From Myxococcus guangdongensis (lineage in GTDB: Bacteria; Myxococcota; Myxococcia; Myxococcales; Myxococcaceae): a DNA stretch of 64,000 nt. Location: assembly GCF_024198255.1 (NCBI RefSeq), contig NZ_JAJVKW010000015.1, positions 1-64,000 of the forward strand, given 5' to 3'. The notes under the pieces were generated by a model. The model saw only the letters and a list, made by a program, of their open reading frames with translations, made no database searches and was not told where the DNA came from. The translations under genes were made by a program, and so were the position numbers. Positions 1 to 10,070 of the stretch are shown here, in pieces (the first letter of the stretch is position 1; each line of letters begins with the position of its first letter).

Positions 1-1
1 C

Positions 2-112
2 GCTCTCCTACGGCTTTTCATGGAGGAGGTTCTCTCGGAAGTGCGAACGCTCGACATCCACCGAGAGGACTCCTTCCGTAGATTGGTCCCGCTACTCCCA
101 TCGGGTCCGTAA
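2..112 (+). CDS. C-terminal end of an unidentified protein (partial)
   Basis: The window opens in a frame that reads 36 codons with a protein-like composition (LRLFMEEVLSEVRTLDI, then charged residues) and stops at TAA 110-112. It is probably the tail of a gene that starts before the window. Nothing identifies the family, and the piece is short enough that chance openness in GC-rich DNA is possible. Confidence 0.35.
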   Translation, partial: ALLRLFMEEVLSEVRTLDIHREDSFRRLVPLLPSGP

Positions 113-610
113 AGGGATCGCCGATGAACGCTCGTGATTTTCGAACGATCTCAGGCGGAGCGCTGGCGATTGCGAGCGGCGAGGTAGGCATGGACTACCG
201 CTGGGGGTGGCGCGCACCTTGGCCTGGAAGAACCAGCTCCGCCGACTTCGAGTCCGCGACGAACGCAGGGACGACGTCCACCTCGGCTTCCTCGTCCTCG
301 GCTGCTGCATCATGCTGCTGCGCCGCCTCTGCTCTGACATTTGTTGGGGGCTGTCAGGGTGCCGTCCCTGGAGGGTCCCCTGGGTGAGGAGGAGATGTGG
401 TTGGAGTGGCGAAGTCCCCTCAATCGGACATCGCCAGAACCTGCCGTAACCTTTCGCGCCACAGCGGCCGCGCGATTGTAGCGCGGAGTGTCTCAATGCC
501 AGTCATCGAATGGCGACCTCCCCTCGTGAGAGGTCTTGTGGAGTGAGGGGCACAGCCATTGCTGGGTTGGCAATGAAGCAGCCGGCCGAATCCGAGGACC
601 CGAGGAGACC
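113..610. other. No convincing gene
   Basis: About 500 bases between the partial frame at the window start and the signal peptide of the next gene. Short frames are open on both strands, but their translations are Arg/Ser-rich and low in information, and none has a good ribosome site. I see no RNA gene or repeat here. The 3' part should hold the promoter of the 611-1675 gene, but no clear -35/-10 pair stands out. Confidence 0.5.
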
Positions 611-1675
611 ATGTCCCGTCGTCAAGTACTCCACCAAGTTACCTTCAGCACCGTCTTCAGTCTGCTCGCACTGTTTGCCATCACCTGGAGTGGCACGGCC
701 CATGCGCAGACCTACACCCACGGCGTCGCCGACTACTTCGCGGCACCGACCGAACCTGTGTATCCGAGTCAAGGAGTCCTGAACCACATCGCGTCGGGCT
801 ATGTCACCCCTGGCTCTCGCCCGTTCGATGACGCGAGCATGAACCGGTGGCTCGCCACGACCTTCACCACCCTGCGCCGCAACGGAAACATCTGCGGAGC
901 CACGCTTCAGATGACGGTGGCCAACCTCGACTACGCCACCGACAACGACGCCATGGGCATGATGTTCCTGGACCCGGCGGGTGCGCCACTCACCGGGGGA
1001 TGGAGCGAGTCCCTGACGAACCTGGGCATACCCGTCGGCAGCACCGGCACCATCAACCTCAACCTGGCCTCGCTGCCTGGCGGCGTCAACCTCATCCCCA
1101 CCCTCAACTCGCTGGGCTACGTGGACGTCTTCGTCCAGGACGACTCCGCGGTGGACTTCATCACCCTCGTCGTCACGCCGTGTCCCTCGGACGTCTATAC
1201 GAAGGACAACGCCAAGGACATCGGCTACCTCCCGACGCTGAACCCCACCTGGATGAGCCCCGACATTCGCGTGTGCTGGACCCCCAACTGCGTGGGGCAC
1301 CAGAACCCCGCGTCCGGCTACATGAACCACATCTACGTGACACTGCGTAACAACGGGCCGGTGGCACCGGTTGGCAGCGTGGCCACCGGAACGCTGCAGA
1401 TCTACTACTCAGCGGCGGGGTTGTCGGCCATCTGGCCCTACGACTGGATCTACATCGGCGGCAGCTACGTCCCCAGCCTCGCGCCGGGCGCCACGCTGGA
1501 GGTCACCCTGCCGTGGGCGAGCGTGCCGGTCCCGGGCAACTACAGCCTGCTGACACGCTGGGAGTCTGCTCGGGACCCGATGACCGTGCCGGAGTTGCCG
1601 GGATCCAGCACGCTCTACAACGTGCGCTGGAACAACAACATCTCCTGGAAGGACGTGGTCGTCGTCGGCCTGTAG
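611..1675 (+). CDS. Secreted protein of unknown function
   Basis: A 354-residue protein with a clear Sec signal peptide: a basic start (MSRRQ), a hydrophobic core and an AHA-QT type cleavage site near residue 34. The start at 611 was chosen because the signal peptide begins there and GGAG lies just upstream; an earlier in-frame ATG would add 25 residues that do not look like a leader. The mature part is rich in Asn, Gly, Thr, Tyr and Trp with regularly spaced short hydrophobic stretches, which suggests beta-sandwich domains. It has few Cys. No catalytic motif is recognised. The fragment just downstream may derive from a related secreted protein. Confidence 0.7.
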   Translation: MSRRQVLHQVTFSTVFSLLALFAITWSGTAHAQTYTHGVADYFAAPTEPVYPSQGVLNHIASGYVTPGSRPFDDASMNRWLATTFTTLRRNGNICGATLQMTVANLDYATDNDAMGMMFLDPAGAPLTGGWSESLTNLGIPVGSTGTINLNLASLPGGVNLIPTLNSLGYVDVFVQDDSAVDFITLVVTPCPSDVYTKDNAKDIGYLPTLNPTWMSPDIRVCWTPNCVGHQNPASGYMNHIYVTLRNNGPVAPVGSVATGTLQIYYSAAGLSAIWPYDWIYIGGSYVPSLAPGATLEVTLPWASVPVPGNYSLLTRWESARDPMTVPELPGSSTLYNVRWNNNISWKDVVVVGL

Positions 1676-1744
1676 GCCCGTCTCGGGGGGGCAAGCGGGG
1701 GGGAGGCTCCTCGGACGAGCCTCCGCCCTCGGTCAGCCCAATGA

Positions 1745-1968
1745 GCATCAGACCGGACCTATGAGCGCTATCAGTACGGGCGCTGGCAGACCCAGCACTT
1801 CTCTGCATTCGCGGGGGACAAGGTCCAGTTCGTGCTGGACGACGTCGGCAACATCGCGGTCATGCTCAACACCTGGAGCAACATCAAACACCACATCGCG
1901 TCGCCCACGTGCAACGGCACCTCTACGTCTTCACATTCGTGCCGTTCAACGGGACGATTCCTCCCTGA
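1745..1968 (+). pseudogene. Frameshifted C-terminal remnant of a secreted-type protein
   Basis: Two adjacent frames each read like real protein. Frame 2 from 1745 gives YERYQYGRWQTQHFSAFAGD and continues through VGNIAVMLNTWSNIKHH. Near 1905-1915 sense moves by one base to a frame reading HLYVFTFVPFNGTIPP, which ends in TGA at 1966-1968. Neither frame has a start codon with a ribosome site. The simplest reading is the tail of a once longer gene, cut at its 5' end and carrying one frameshift. The family is not recognised; the composition resembles the secreted protein immediately upstream. Confidence 0.5.
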
Positions 1969-2136
1969 AGCGCATCGACCCTCCACGCTCCCGGGCTTCT
2001 GGGGCGTGGAGGGCGGTTCAGGCGCCTGCGCGACTCTCGGTGCGCCGCGAGCGAATCACGCGGCGCACCGATTCTCCTACCGAGACCGCGGTGGAACCAG
2101 GGCACACCGCCCCATGGCGACATCGCGGACACCGAC

Positions 2137-4344
2137 TCAGAGGCCGTTGGGGACCACGGTCACGGTGCTGGAGCCCCTGTTGGTCAGGATGAGATCCGCA
2201 TATCCATCCGCGTCCATGTCCGCGGTGGCGATGGCATTCAGGCCAGGCGAGGCGCCGGTCGTGACGACGGTGCCAGAGGTGAAGCCTCCGTTGCCGTTGC
2301 CGGTCATCGGGCGGACGCCGCCCGAGGCCGCTGTCACGAGGATGTAGGCGTCGAGCCTGCCATCGCCGTTGAAGTCATTGGCCACGACGCCCAGCGCCGA
2401 GTTGGTGGCCGTCGTGGCTGCGGCGGCGGACTGAACGCCGCTCTCGAAGGTGCCGTTGCCATTCCCCTTGAAGAAGAAGAGGTACCGGCCGGCCGCGCCG
2501 TTCGAGAGGATGTCGAGCATGCCATCGCCGTTGGCGTCGCCAAAGGCGATGCCCGCCGTCTGACCGTTGACGGCGTTGCCGTAGGAGACGGGGGCGGCGA
2601 ACGTGCCGTTGCCCTGGTTGATGAGGACCGACAGGCGAGCGCTGGCGGGGCTCGTCACCACCAGGTCGGAGAAGCCATCGCTGTTCAGGTCCCGGCAGGC
2701 GAGGGTCGACTGCGCGCCTCCGGTGTTCGGGATGCCGATGAACGTCGGCGCGCCGAAGCTCCCCGAACCGCCGCCGAACAGCACGCTCACCTGGTTCTGG
2801 GTCACGCTGGTCGTGGCGATGTCAGCCACCCCATTGCGGTCGAAGTCCCCGGTGCAGAGGTGGATGGAGCCCGGGGTGCCCGTGGTGAAGCTCGTCGGCG
2901 CGCCGAAGGTCCCGGGCGCGCTCGCGCCCAGGTTCTTGTAGACGCTGATGGTTCCGTTGACGAGGGGCACGTTGGTCTGTCCGTCGACGGTGACGGCATC
3001 GAGCCACCCGTCGCCGTCCACATCCACGGCCACGACCGCGTTGCTGGAGAGCGAGGCGCTCCCGTAGGTGACCTCCGGCTGGACGCTGGCGTCGCCATTC
3101 CCCAGGAAGACGGAGAGCGAGCCAGAGGGAGTCTCGGTCGACGCGGATTCGGCGTTGGCCACCAGGATGTCGAGCTTGCCATCTCCATTCACATCGGCGA
3201 CCGCCGGGGCCAGCGGGCTGTGGTTCGCGGGGGAACTGACTGGCGTGCCGGGGACCTGGCCAGGCGGGGGCGCCTGGCAGGCGGCGTTCGAGCAGATCTG
3301 CCCCGTCGAACACACGACGCCACAGGCACCGCAGCTATTGGCGTCGCTCTGGAGGTTCACCTCGCAGCCGTCGGACGAGGTCCCGTTGCAGTCCGCGAGG
3401 GTGCCGGAGCAGGACTGGCAGTTGGCCCCCTCGTAGGTAGGCGCGCACTGGCAGGTGTAGCTCCCCACGCCATCGATGCAGGTACCGCCGTTCAGGCAGG
3501 GACTGGCGGCGCACTCATCGATGTCGGTGCACGTCACTCCGTCGCCCTCGTACCCCGCATTGCAGGCGCAGGTGAAGGAGCCTCCGATGTTGGTACAGGT
3601 GGCGTTGACGTCGCAGTTGTCGGTACCGGCGGCGCACTCATCGATGTCGGTACACACGGTCGGCACTCCCGTGCAGGTGTAGCCAGGCTCCAGCTGGCAG
3701 ACGCTGTTGCAGCCGTCTCCCGAGAGTTGATTGCCGTCGTCGCAGACTTCGAATCCACTCAGGACTCCGTCACCACAGACGGCCCGCAGCGACGTCTCCA
3801 CCGCGTCCACCAGGTAGAGTGCCAGCACCGCGCCCCTCAGCTTCACGTAGCGATAGGGCACGTTCCCTGGGTACGTCGCCACCGCGATATGCGTCCCCAG
3901 GCCCAGTTCCTTCAGATGCAAGGTGCTGGAGCCGATGAAGGTCCCATCTGCCTTCAGGAAGTCCACCTGGGCCACCAGCGCCAGCGTGAGGCCCTGGTAG
4001 TAGACGCGCAGGTCTCCAGTGCCTTCTTCTCCCTGGCCCAGGTCCAGGACCAGCGCCGAGTTGAGCACGCTCAGCAGGGTCGCGGCCTGCCCGTCCGGAG
4101 CTCCCAGGGCCGCGCTCGCGTTGAGCACCGCGGCCGTGGTGCTCGACACCACCGCGTCCGCATACGGGTCCCACGTGAAGGCTGCCGGCCGCTCACGCGT
4201 CAACGCCGCGTCACCCTCCTGCGACACTCCAGCCTCGAGAGGACCTCCCTTCTCATCGAGGGACTCCACGGCACACGCCCCTAGCGACAAGGCCAGCGTC
4301 ACATACAGGCCCCACGGCGACAGCACACCAGGATGACTTCGCAT
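2137..4344 (-). CDS. FG-GAP/VCBS repeat lipoprotein with EGF-like modules
   Basis: A 735-residue surface lipoprotein. The N-terminus has a signal with a lipobox (LALSLGAC). A Cys-rich block follows at about residues 190-370: a myxococcal-type repeat (CGDG...[16 protein letters not shown]) and two or three calcium-binding EGF-like modules opening with DIDECAA. From about residue 390 to the end there are FG-GAP/VCBS repeats with calcium-loop signatures such as [30 protein letters not shown] and [10 protein letters not shown], as in integrin-like beta-propellers. The start at 4344 was chosen because GGGGGAG lies 8 bases upstream and the leader begins there. The likely role is cell-surface adhesion or ligand binding; the ligand is unknown. 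Confidence 0.85.
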   Translation of the reverse strand: MRSHPGVLSPWGLYVTLALSLGACAVESLDEKGGPLEAGVSQEGDAALTRERPAAFTWDPYADAVVSSTTAAVLNASAALGAPDGQAATLLSVLNSALVLDLGQGEEGTGDLRVYYQGLTLALVAQVDFLKADGTFIGSSTLHLKELGLGTHIAVATYPGNVPYRYVKLRGAVLALYLVDAVETSLRAVCGDGVLSGFEVCDDGNQLSGDGCNSVCQLEPGYTCTGVPTVCTDIDECAAGTDNCDVNATCTNIGGSFTCACNAGYEGDGVTCTDIDECAASPCLNGGTCIDGVGSYTCQCAPTYEGANCQSCSGTLADCNGTSSDGCEVNLQSDANSCGACGVVCSTGQICSNAACQAPPPGQVPGTPVSSPANHSPLAPAVADVNGDGKLDILVANAESASTETPSGSLSVFLGNGDASVQPEVTYGSASLSSNAVVAVDVDGDGWLDAVTVDGQTNVPLVNGTISVYKNLGASAPGTFGAPTSFTTGTPGSIHLCTGDFDRNGVADIATTSVTQNQVSVLFGGGSGSFGAPTFIGIPNTGGAQSTLACRDLNSDGFSDLVVTSPASARLSVLINQGNGTFAAPVSYGNAVNGQTAGIAFGDANGDGMLDILSNGAAGRYLFFFKGNGNGTFESGVQSAAAATTATNSALGVVANDFNGDGRLDAYILVTAASGGVRPMTGNGNGGFTSGTVVTTGASPGLNAIATADMDADGYADLILTNRGSSTVTVVPNGL

Positions 4345-4789
4345 CGAGTGTCTCCCCCCGAGGAGTAAGGCGAAGCCGGAATGGACCACCCCCCCTCATG
4401 GAATGAACGACACCCTTCCTTGCTTACTCCTGCCAGGCACGCAACACTTTAATGGCAAACGTTCGCCGGCTGCCAGCCGGCAATCACTGGAGGACCATCG
4501 ACAGGAAGGCCATGGCATGGATGTGCCCGTCTGAATGGCTGCCTGTTGGCACCGTCGACGCAGGAGAGGGCCGCTTCATCCCTTCCTGCTGGTGGATGTC
4601 CGCGTGCGCTATCAGGGAGAAGCGAGTGACTGAGGCGTATGGCCTTCCCCTTCGACGCGTCGTCCGGGATGCATGCGCGGCAGGGTGTGCGGGGACGGCC
4701 TGATGCGCTCTCCGATTTCTGTCGGTCAAGTCCCGAATCGTGTGTGGTTGATTCGAAGGGGTGCGGGGGAGGAAGGCTCCTTCGGGGCA

Positions 4790-5195
4790 TCACCCAGTGG
4801 TGTCTGGGTTTGGTGTCAGCCGGGTCCTGTCGAGGTAGCGGCGGTCATCCCAGCTGCCGGTGACTTCGAGGGCGACGGCGGGGATGCGGCGCAGGGCGCA
4901 GACGCGGTCCGGGAAGGCGTCCACGGAGCGGATGCCGCGCTTCTCCTCGCCTTGGAGATGCTCCAGGCCGAGTGGGCCTTGGGGAAGGAGAAGAAGCAGG
5001 TGGCCGAGGCAAAGCCTTCGCGCAGGCACTCCATGGCCTCGGGGACCTGTCGGCCCAGGCCTGACTGGAATGCATCCAGGTGCTCCCTGGTGTCATGGAG
5101 AGAAGACAACCGAGGTCTCCTTGCCGAGCTGTCCACGCAGCCGCCAGGAGGCCTTGGCGAGGACGTTCCGGGTGAGATGCACCGTGCAGCGGCTG
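4790..5195 (-). pseudogene. Decayed IS256-type transposase remnant
   Basis: Pieces of the C-terminal half of an IS256-family transposase are spread over different minus-strand frames. One (5190-5093) reads RCTVHLTRNVLAKASWRLRG, matching the family's 'CVVHFxRNVLAKV' region. Another (about 4950-4790) reads LEHLQGEEKRGIRS, then AFPDRVCALR and VALEVTGSWDDRRYLD, matching the C-terminal 'NPLERLN-EIKRR ... FPD ... RRYLD' region. Frameshifts separate them, and neither the N-terminal half nor terminal inverted repeats could be found. It is dead, but shows that a transposon once inserted next to the tRNA-Tyr relic. Confidence 0.7.
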
Positions 5196-5221
5196 GAGGT
5201 GGGCCTCGGGCTGCGGTTGCC

Positions 5222-5300
5222 GGGACGCGGCAGCCAGCCCCGCGTGCCCTGTCGGGCTTGGGCATTACAGGCCCGCCGCCTTCCCGAGCGCTGGATGTTT
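5222..5300 (-). pseudogene. Degenerate tRNA-Tyr copy
   Basis: This stretch aligns with the intact tRNA-Tyr at 11464-11549: the variable-arm and anticodon part is nearly the same (GCCCTGTCGGGCTTGGGC on the plus strand versus GCCCTGTCGGGCTCGGGC), and the GTA anticodon loop survives as CTGTAAT. The acceptor, D and T arms have lost pairing and the TTCGA T-loop is gone. The similarity continues past the tRNA into flanking DNA (GGAAGGAG, then CTCTGCGTGGCTTGGCGCTT and GAGCGCGAGCCTCAGCAG), so a whole array segment was duplicated and then decayed next to the IS256 remnant. Confidence 0.65.
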
Positions 5301-5409
5301 GCGGAAGGAGTAGGGGCCCGACCTCTGCGTGGCTTGGCGCTTCGGTGAGGGAGCGCGAGCCTCAGCAGAGGGGTGCGGGCGGAGATCGTGGAGGAGGTCA
5401 GGTCCCGCG

Positions 5410-5441
5410 TCGGACACGGTGCGGGATTTTCGTCCCTCACA
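5410..5441 (-). repeat. Degenerate copy of the tRNA-array box (copy A)
   Basis: Resembles the boxes at 11828-11859 and 20008-20039, sharing GGGAYGAAAA on the minus strand, then a decayed CATCC arm and CACCGT. It lies about 110 bp upstream, in the minus direction, of the dead tRNA-Tyr, so the box and tRNA were copied together. Confidence 0.45.
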
Positions 5442-5551
5442 AGGCGCGGTTCTTCTCGACTACGCCGCGTGGCCCGTGTGGGCACCCTCCTTGGGTCTTC
5501 GGCTCCGGGGAAAGACGCCTCCCCACCTGAAGTGGAGAGGCGCCGCACTTC

Positions 5552-8500
5552 TCACCGCGGGGTGCGCCGCTTCCGCGACTCGACCGCCAGCAGCGCCAGC
5601 ACCAGCAGCCCGAACACCGACGTCCCATTGCCGGAGCTGCTGCAGCCGCCACCCCCTTCGTTCCCACCCGAAGCAGGAGGCGCCACGCAGACACCCGCGT
5701 TGCACGTCTCCCCCCCGCCACAGTCCGAGGACTGTCGGCACTCGGGCTCGGGATTCGGCGTCGTCGCAGTGACCGTCACCGAGGTCGTCCCCGTCGCGCC
5801 CCCCACGGTGACCTGGACGGTGTTCAAGAAGGTTCCGCCCACCGTGCCCGCGCGGAAGATGCCCGATGCGTCGACCGTGCCTCCTCCATTCACCACCTGC
5901 CACGTGGCCGGGAAGGCGGGGGCCTCGTTGCCGTACATGTCGAACGCCTGCGCGCTGAACGTCACCGAGCCCCCCGTGGGAATCGTGGGATTCTGCGGCG
6001 AGAGGACAACCCGGCTCGGCGCGGCGGCCACCACGGAGACGGAGGTCTGCTCCGCCATTCCCCCCAGGGTGACCTGCACAGTCCCCGAGAAGGCCCCCAC
6101 CACGATGCCCGCGGTGAAGCCCCCCGCGCCATCGATGGAGCCTCCGCCATTCACCACCTTCCAGGTCGCTGGCTCCGAGGTGGCCTCGTTGTCGTACGCA
6201 TCGAACGCCTTCGCGCTGAACGCCACCGAGCCCCCCGCCGCCACCGTGGGCCCCTGCGGGGAGATGGCGATGCGGCTCACGGGGCCGGGCGTGACGGTGA
6301 CGTGGGTCGTCTTCGTCACGCCCGCAACCGTGACCTGGAGGGTGTCCGCGTACGTCCCCGCCACCGTGCCCGCGGTGAAGAGGCCCGTGGAGCTGATGCT
6401 GCCCCCTCCCTTCACGACGCTCCATGAAGGCGTGAACGAGGTGACCTCGTTGTCGTACGCATCGAACGCCTTCGCCTTGAACGGCACGGTGCCCTTCACG
6501 ACGACGGAGGCGTCCACCGGTGAGATCTCCACGCGGCGGATGGCGGCGGGCTTCACGAAGACGGTGGTGTTGAGGGTGATGTGGTCCACGGTGACGCTCA
6601 CGACGTTGTCATACGTCCCCGCGACCCTGGGCGCGGTGTAGAGTCCCTCCGGCGAGATGGACCCCGAGCCCGGCTTCACCACCGACCACCTGGGCGCGAT
6701 GGTGCGTGGGTTGCCATCCACGTCGAACCCCATCACCCCGAACCGCTGCGTGCCGAGGGGCTCCAGCGTGGCGAAGGGCGGCGTGAGGACGAGCCGCGAC
6801 AACGGCCCTGGGAGCACCGTGACGTCGACGGTGTCCGAGAGGTCGCCCAGCGTCGCCGTCACGGCGTCCGGATAGACCCCCGCCACCGTGCCCACCTTGA
6901 GCAGACCGTTGGCATCGATGGTCCCCAGCGCGGGGTTGCTCACGGACCACGTCGGGACCCCGTCCCGCCTGTTGTTCCATTCGTCGAACCCGAACGCGGT
7001 GAACTGGATGCTACCCCCGGTCCTCACCTCGTTGGCGTCGGGCACCACCTGGACGCGATGGAGCCATCCCGGCAGCACGGTGACATCCGCTGCCACCGTG
7101 AGCCCTCCGAACGAAGCCTGGACGGTCTTCGGGAAGGGGGCCGCGACGGTCCCCGCGGTGAAGTAGCCCGTGGAGTCGATGGTGCCGCCTCCCCCGACGA
7201 CACTCCAGGCGACGGTGCCGGGCAGGGGGTTCCCCGCCCGGTCGAGCGGCGAGGCATGGAACGCCATCGCGGAGTTCACGACCATCGTGACGGTCTCGGG
7301 CCACAGGGTGATGCGATGCAACGGCCCCGGGAGGATGGTCACGCTCGCGTAGCCCGTCTTGCCGCCCGCTTCGACCTGAACCCCCTTGGCATTGCTATAG
7401 GTATAGGAACTCGCGGTGTAGAGGCCGCTGGCGGAGATGCGCCCCGCCGAGGTGTGGGCCGTGGTCCATCGGAAGGTCGTCGGGATTTCGTAGCCGCAGT
7501 AATCCACGCCTTTCGCGGAGAACTGCCGAGTCTCTTCGATCTGCAGCGTCACCTCCGACGGAGTCACCACCACCGTCTGGACGGACCCCAGCGTCACCGT
7601 CACATCCACCGAGGCGGTGGCATTCCCCGACCGCGCGACCATCGCTCCAGGGTAGGCGCCGAGCGTGCACCCCGTCGTGAGGACCCCGCTCGCGTCGATG
7701 GTCCCCACTTCGGCGGGGACCGACCAGGTGATGACGGCATGGGGAAGCTCCAGGCCATCCACGTCGTAGACCGTGGCGCTGACGGAGCTCTTCGTATTGC
7801 CAGACGTCGTGAGGGAATACTGGGCCAGCACGATGGACGCGCCAGGGATGGGGACGTAGGGGAAGGCTCCCATGTCCGTTCCATCCGAAGCGGTATTGCG
7901 ACAGGGTGAGGTGTCGAGAATCGTCAGGTGGCGCGGGCTGACGAAGAGCGGATCCTGGGTGAGGCTGCCGGGGCCCAGCGTGGGGCTCCCCTTGTAGTTG
8001 CTGGTATGGCCCCAGACCGTGTTGTGGTGGAGGGAGATGTTGGACGCCGCCACGACCTCGATGCCCGTGAACTCGTTGGACTTGATGATGTTGTCGCGAA
8101 TCTCGACGGTGTTCTGCGGTTGGGTGGAGACGTAGATGCCACTCCACTCGTTGTTGATGATGGTGTTGTGGACGATGGACGCGGAGGCATTCGCGAGGTG
8201 CAGGCCACTCGCCTTCGCGGGGGGCGCCCAGCGGCTGTCTCGCACCAGGCTGTAGGAGAGGTTCATGATGCCCCCCGTGGCCTCGACCGCGGTGGAGCAC
8301 TTCTCGAGCGTGCCACGCTCGAAGGTGAGTGAGCCTCCCTCGACCCTCAGGCAGGTGTAGCCCTCCCTGAGGGTGGCGCCTGTCAGGGTGGCGATAGCGG
8401 TTCCGCTGACGACGACGCTGCCCTGCGTCAGCGTGGCATCCTTGACCGTCAGGGTGCTGTTCCCCGAGGCGTACAGACCTCCGCCCGAGAAGGTGAGGTT

Positions 8501-9889
8501 CTCGACCGTGGCGGTGCTGTCGTCCCTGAGCGAGATGGCGCCGGTGCCCGTCCCCGAGATGTCCTTGAACGTGGCGGAGCTGGTGCCCCGGAGGGAGATC
8601 CTGGAGTCCCCCAGGTTGACGTCCTCGAACGTCGCGGGGCCCTGGAGGGTCAGGTATCCCGTCACGTGGGCATGTTTGAAGCTCGCCGCGCCTTGGAGCG
8701 TGGTCACCTCGTAGTCATGCTCATGATTGAACCGGACAGGTGCTTGCACCGTGCCTTCGGCCTTCAGCGTGCCCGCGATGAGGACCTTCACCAGCACGCT
8801 TCCATCCCCGGGCCCATCCTTCCAGCTCTTGACGGTGACGTTGGCACCCGGCGCGAGCGTCAGGGTGATGCCCGCGGGGACGCTCAGGTCTCCGGTGACG
8901 ACGTTGTCACCGGTCAGCGTCCGGTCCGAGCGCAGGATGCCCTCGAGGAGGGTGGGGTGGACTGGATGTCCCGCATAGGCGAAGGCTCCGATGTCCGTCC
9001 CGTCCGAGGCGGCATTCCTCGCGGGTGAGTTCTCGGAGAGAGAGGCGAAGCCCTGGAGGAGGGGATTGGCATTGACGCTCCCCTCCCCGGGGCTGACGCC
9101 GATGTAGTTGGCGTCCGTGAAGCCCCACACCACGTTGTGATGAACGACGGGCGCGAGGACATTCGTCAGCCACATCCCGTGTGACTCCCGGCCGATGATG
9201 ATGTTGTCGTGGATGGTGATGGAGACGTCCGTGGGTCCCCCTGGCATGGCCCCGGTGATGGCGGCCCCGCGATTGTCGAAGAAGGTGTTGTGGACGAGCG
9301 TCACCTGTGGCGACGCGTTGCTGATCTTGATGAGAGGCGTGGTGCCCGTCGGGGTGCATCCATGAATCACGCTGGAGCGGATGGTCGACTTGCCCCCGGA
9401 GTTCAACATCACCTGCTTGCAGTAATTGAAGACACCGTTCTCGAAGTCGACGCTGCCACTCCTGATACTCAAGGAAGGGGCGCCGGACTGCAGCGTGCTG
9501 TGGTTGAAGGTCGCCGAGCCTTGGCCTTCCACATCGAAGGAGGGCTGGCCTCCCACGACGTTGAGATGGTCGGCGACCACGGTCCCCCGGACCCGGATGC
9601 TGTGGGTCTGGAGTTGGATGTTGATGCGAGAGGTCTGAGTCCCCACGGCCACCAAGGTCCCCAGGACCTCGAGCTTGAGAGCGGTGTCGCTCGAGGCCAT
9701 CACCGTGACCCCAGGCTCCAGCGTCAGGGTGACTCCCTGCGGGATGGTGAGGGTGCCCTGGAGCGTCCAGGGATTCCCCGCCGGGGTCCAGGTGGTGTCA
9801 CTGGCGAGGACGCCGCCTGGAACGTGGGTCGCCAGCGCGACGGTGGGCAGCAAGGCGAAGAGAACCCCAAGGAACCCTGATTTGAGCAC
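5552..9889 (-). CDS. Giant beta-helix / Ig-like repeat surface protein with MYXO-CTERM tail
   Basis: A 1445-residue exported protein. Residues 1-20 form a signal peptide (start GTG, preceded by AGGATGAT). Residues of roughly 30-690 are right-handed parallel beta-helix, with recurring turns such as VHHNVVWG, LHHNTVWG and 'IRDNIIKSNEFTGIEV', and two copies of a block ending in SDGTDxGAF. From about 700 to 1360 there are seven or more Ig/BIG-like repeats of about 95 residues, each with 'F-A-FD-x-N ... WSVV-GGGSI ... G-FTAGTVAG'. A short Cys-rich knot (CRQSSDCGGGETCNAGVC) follows near 1385. The last 30 residues are a myxobacterial sorting tail: a Cys in GGGCSSSG, a hydrophobic helix and a basic end (RKRR). 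It is probably anchored on the cell surface and binds polysaccharide or other cells; this is inferred from architecture. Confidence 0.85.
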   Translation of the reverse strand: MLKSGFLGVLFALLPTVALATHVPGGVLASDTTWTPAGNPWTLQGTLTIPQGVTLTLEPGVTVMASSDTALKLEVLGTLVAVGTQTSRINIQLQTHSIRVRGTVVADHLNVVGGQPSFDVEGQGSATFNHSTLQSGAPSLSIRSGSVDFENGVFNYCKQVMLNSGGKSTIRSSVIHGCTPTGTTPLIKISNASPQVTLVHNTFFDNRGAAITGAMPGGPTDVSITIHDNIIIGRESHGMWLTNVLAPVVHHNVVWGFTDANYIGVSPGEGSVNANPLLQGFASLSENSPARNAASDGTDIGAFAYAGHPVHPTLLEGILRSDRTLTGDNVVTGDLSVPAGITLTLAPGANVTVKSWKDGPGDGSVLVKVLIAGTLKAEGTVQAPVRFNHEHDYEVTTLQGAASFKHAHVTGYLTLQGPATFEDVNLGDSRISLRGTSSATFKDISGTGTGAISLRDDSTATVENLTFSGGGLYASGNSTLTVKDATLTQGSVVVSGTAIATLTGATLREGYTCLRVEGGSLTFERGTLEKCSTAVEATGGIMNLSYSLVRDSRWAPPAKASGLHLANASASIVHNTIINNEWSGIYVSTQPQNTVEIRDNIIKSNEFTGIEVVAASNISLHHNTVWGHTSNYKGSPTLGPGSLTQDPLFVSPRHLTILDTSPCRNTASDGTDMGAFPYVPIPGASIVLAQYSLTTSGNTKSSVSATVYDVDGLELPHAVITWSVPAEVGTIDASGVLTTGCTLGAYPGAMVARSGNATASVDVTVTLGSVQTVVVTPSEVTLQIEETRQFSAKGVDYCGYEIPTTFRWTTAHTSAGRISASGLYTASSYTYSNAKGVQVEAGGKTGYASVTILPGPLHRITLWPETVTMVVNSAMAFHASPLDRAGNPLPGTVAWSVVGGGGTIDSTGYFTAGTVAAPFPKTVQASFGGLTVAADVTVLPGWLHRVQVVPDANEVRTGGSIQFTAFGFDEWNNRRDGVPTWSVSNPALGTIDANGLLKVGTVAGVYPDAVTATLGDLSDTVDVTVLPGPLSRLVLTPPFATLEPLGTQRFGVMGFDVDGNPRTIAPRWSVVKPGSGSISPEGLYTAPRVAGTYDNVVSVTVDHITLNTTVFVKPAAIRRVEISPVDASVVVKGTVPFKAKAFDAYDNEVTSFTPSWSVVKGGGSISSTGLFTAGTVAGTYADTLQVTVAGVTKTTHVTVTPGPVSRIAISPQGPTVAAGGSVAFSAKAFDAYDNEATSEPATWKVVNGGGSIDGAGGFTAGIVVGAFSGTVQVTLGGMAEQTSVSVVAAAPSRVVLSPQNPTIPTGGSVTFSAQAFDMYGNEAPAFPATWQVVNGGGTVDASGIFRAGTVGGTFLNTVQVTVGGATGTTSVTVTATTPNPEPECRQSSDCGGGETCNAGVCVAPPASGGNEGGGGCSSSGNGTSVFGLLVLALLAVESRKRRTPR
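6184..6475. repeat. Near-identical DNA repeats within Ig-like modules
   Basis: A 31-bp stretch at 6184-6214 is repeated exactly at 6445-6475, about 260 bp apart. Both encode the conserved 'AKAFDAYDNE' turn of adjacent Ig-like repeats. Identity at DNA level implies recent duplication or gene conversion between modules. Confidence 0.8.
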
Positions 9890-10070
9890 GAATCATCCTG
9901 TTTGACGGGCCCGAAGACACCGCTTCGCCCCCTGTGGAGACCAACGAGAGGCCGGGCGGGAAGTCGCGTGCGGGGAGCGTAGAAACGCCACTGGAAGCGG
10001 CGAGTCAGCTCGAGCGCCATTGGCCAGGGCGCCCCACGGGGCACGAAGTAGGGGGGATTTTCGGGTTTTC

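Noticed and set aside
113-535. Short plus- and minus-strand frames at the window start
   Set aside because: Arg/Ser/Cys-rich, overlapping in several frames, without a ribosome site or family resemblance.
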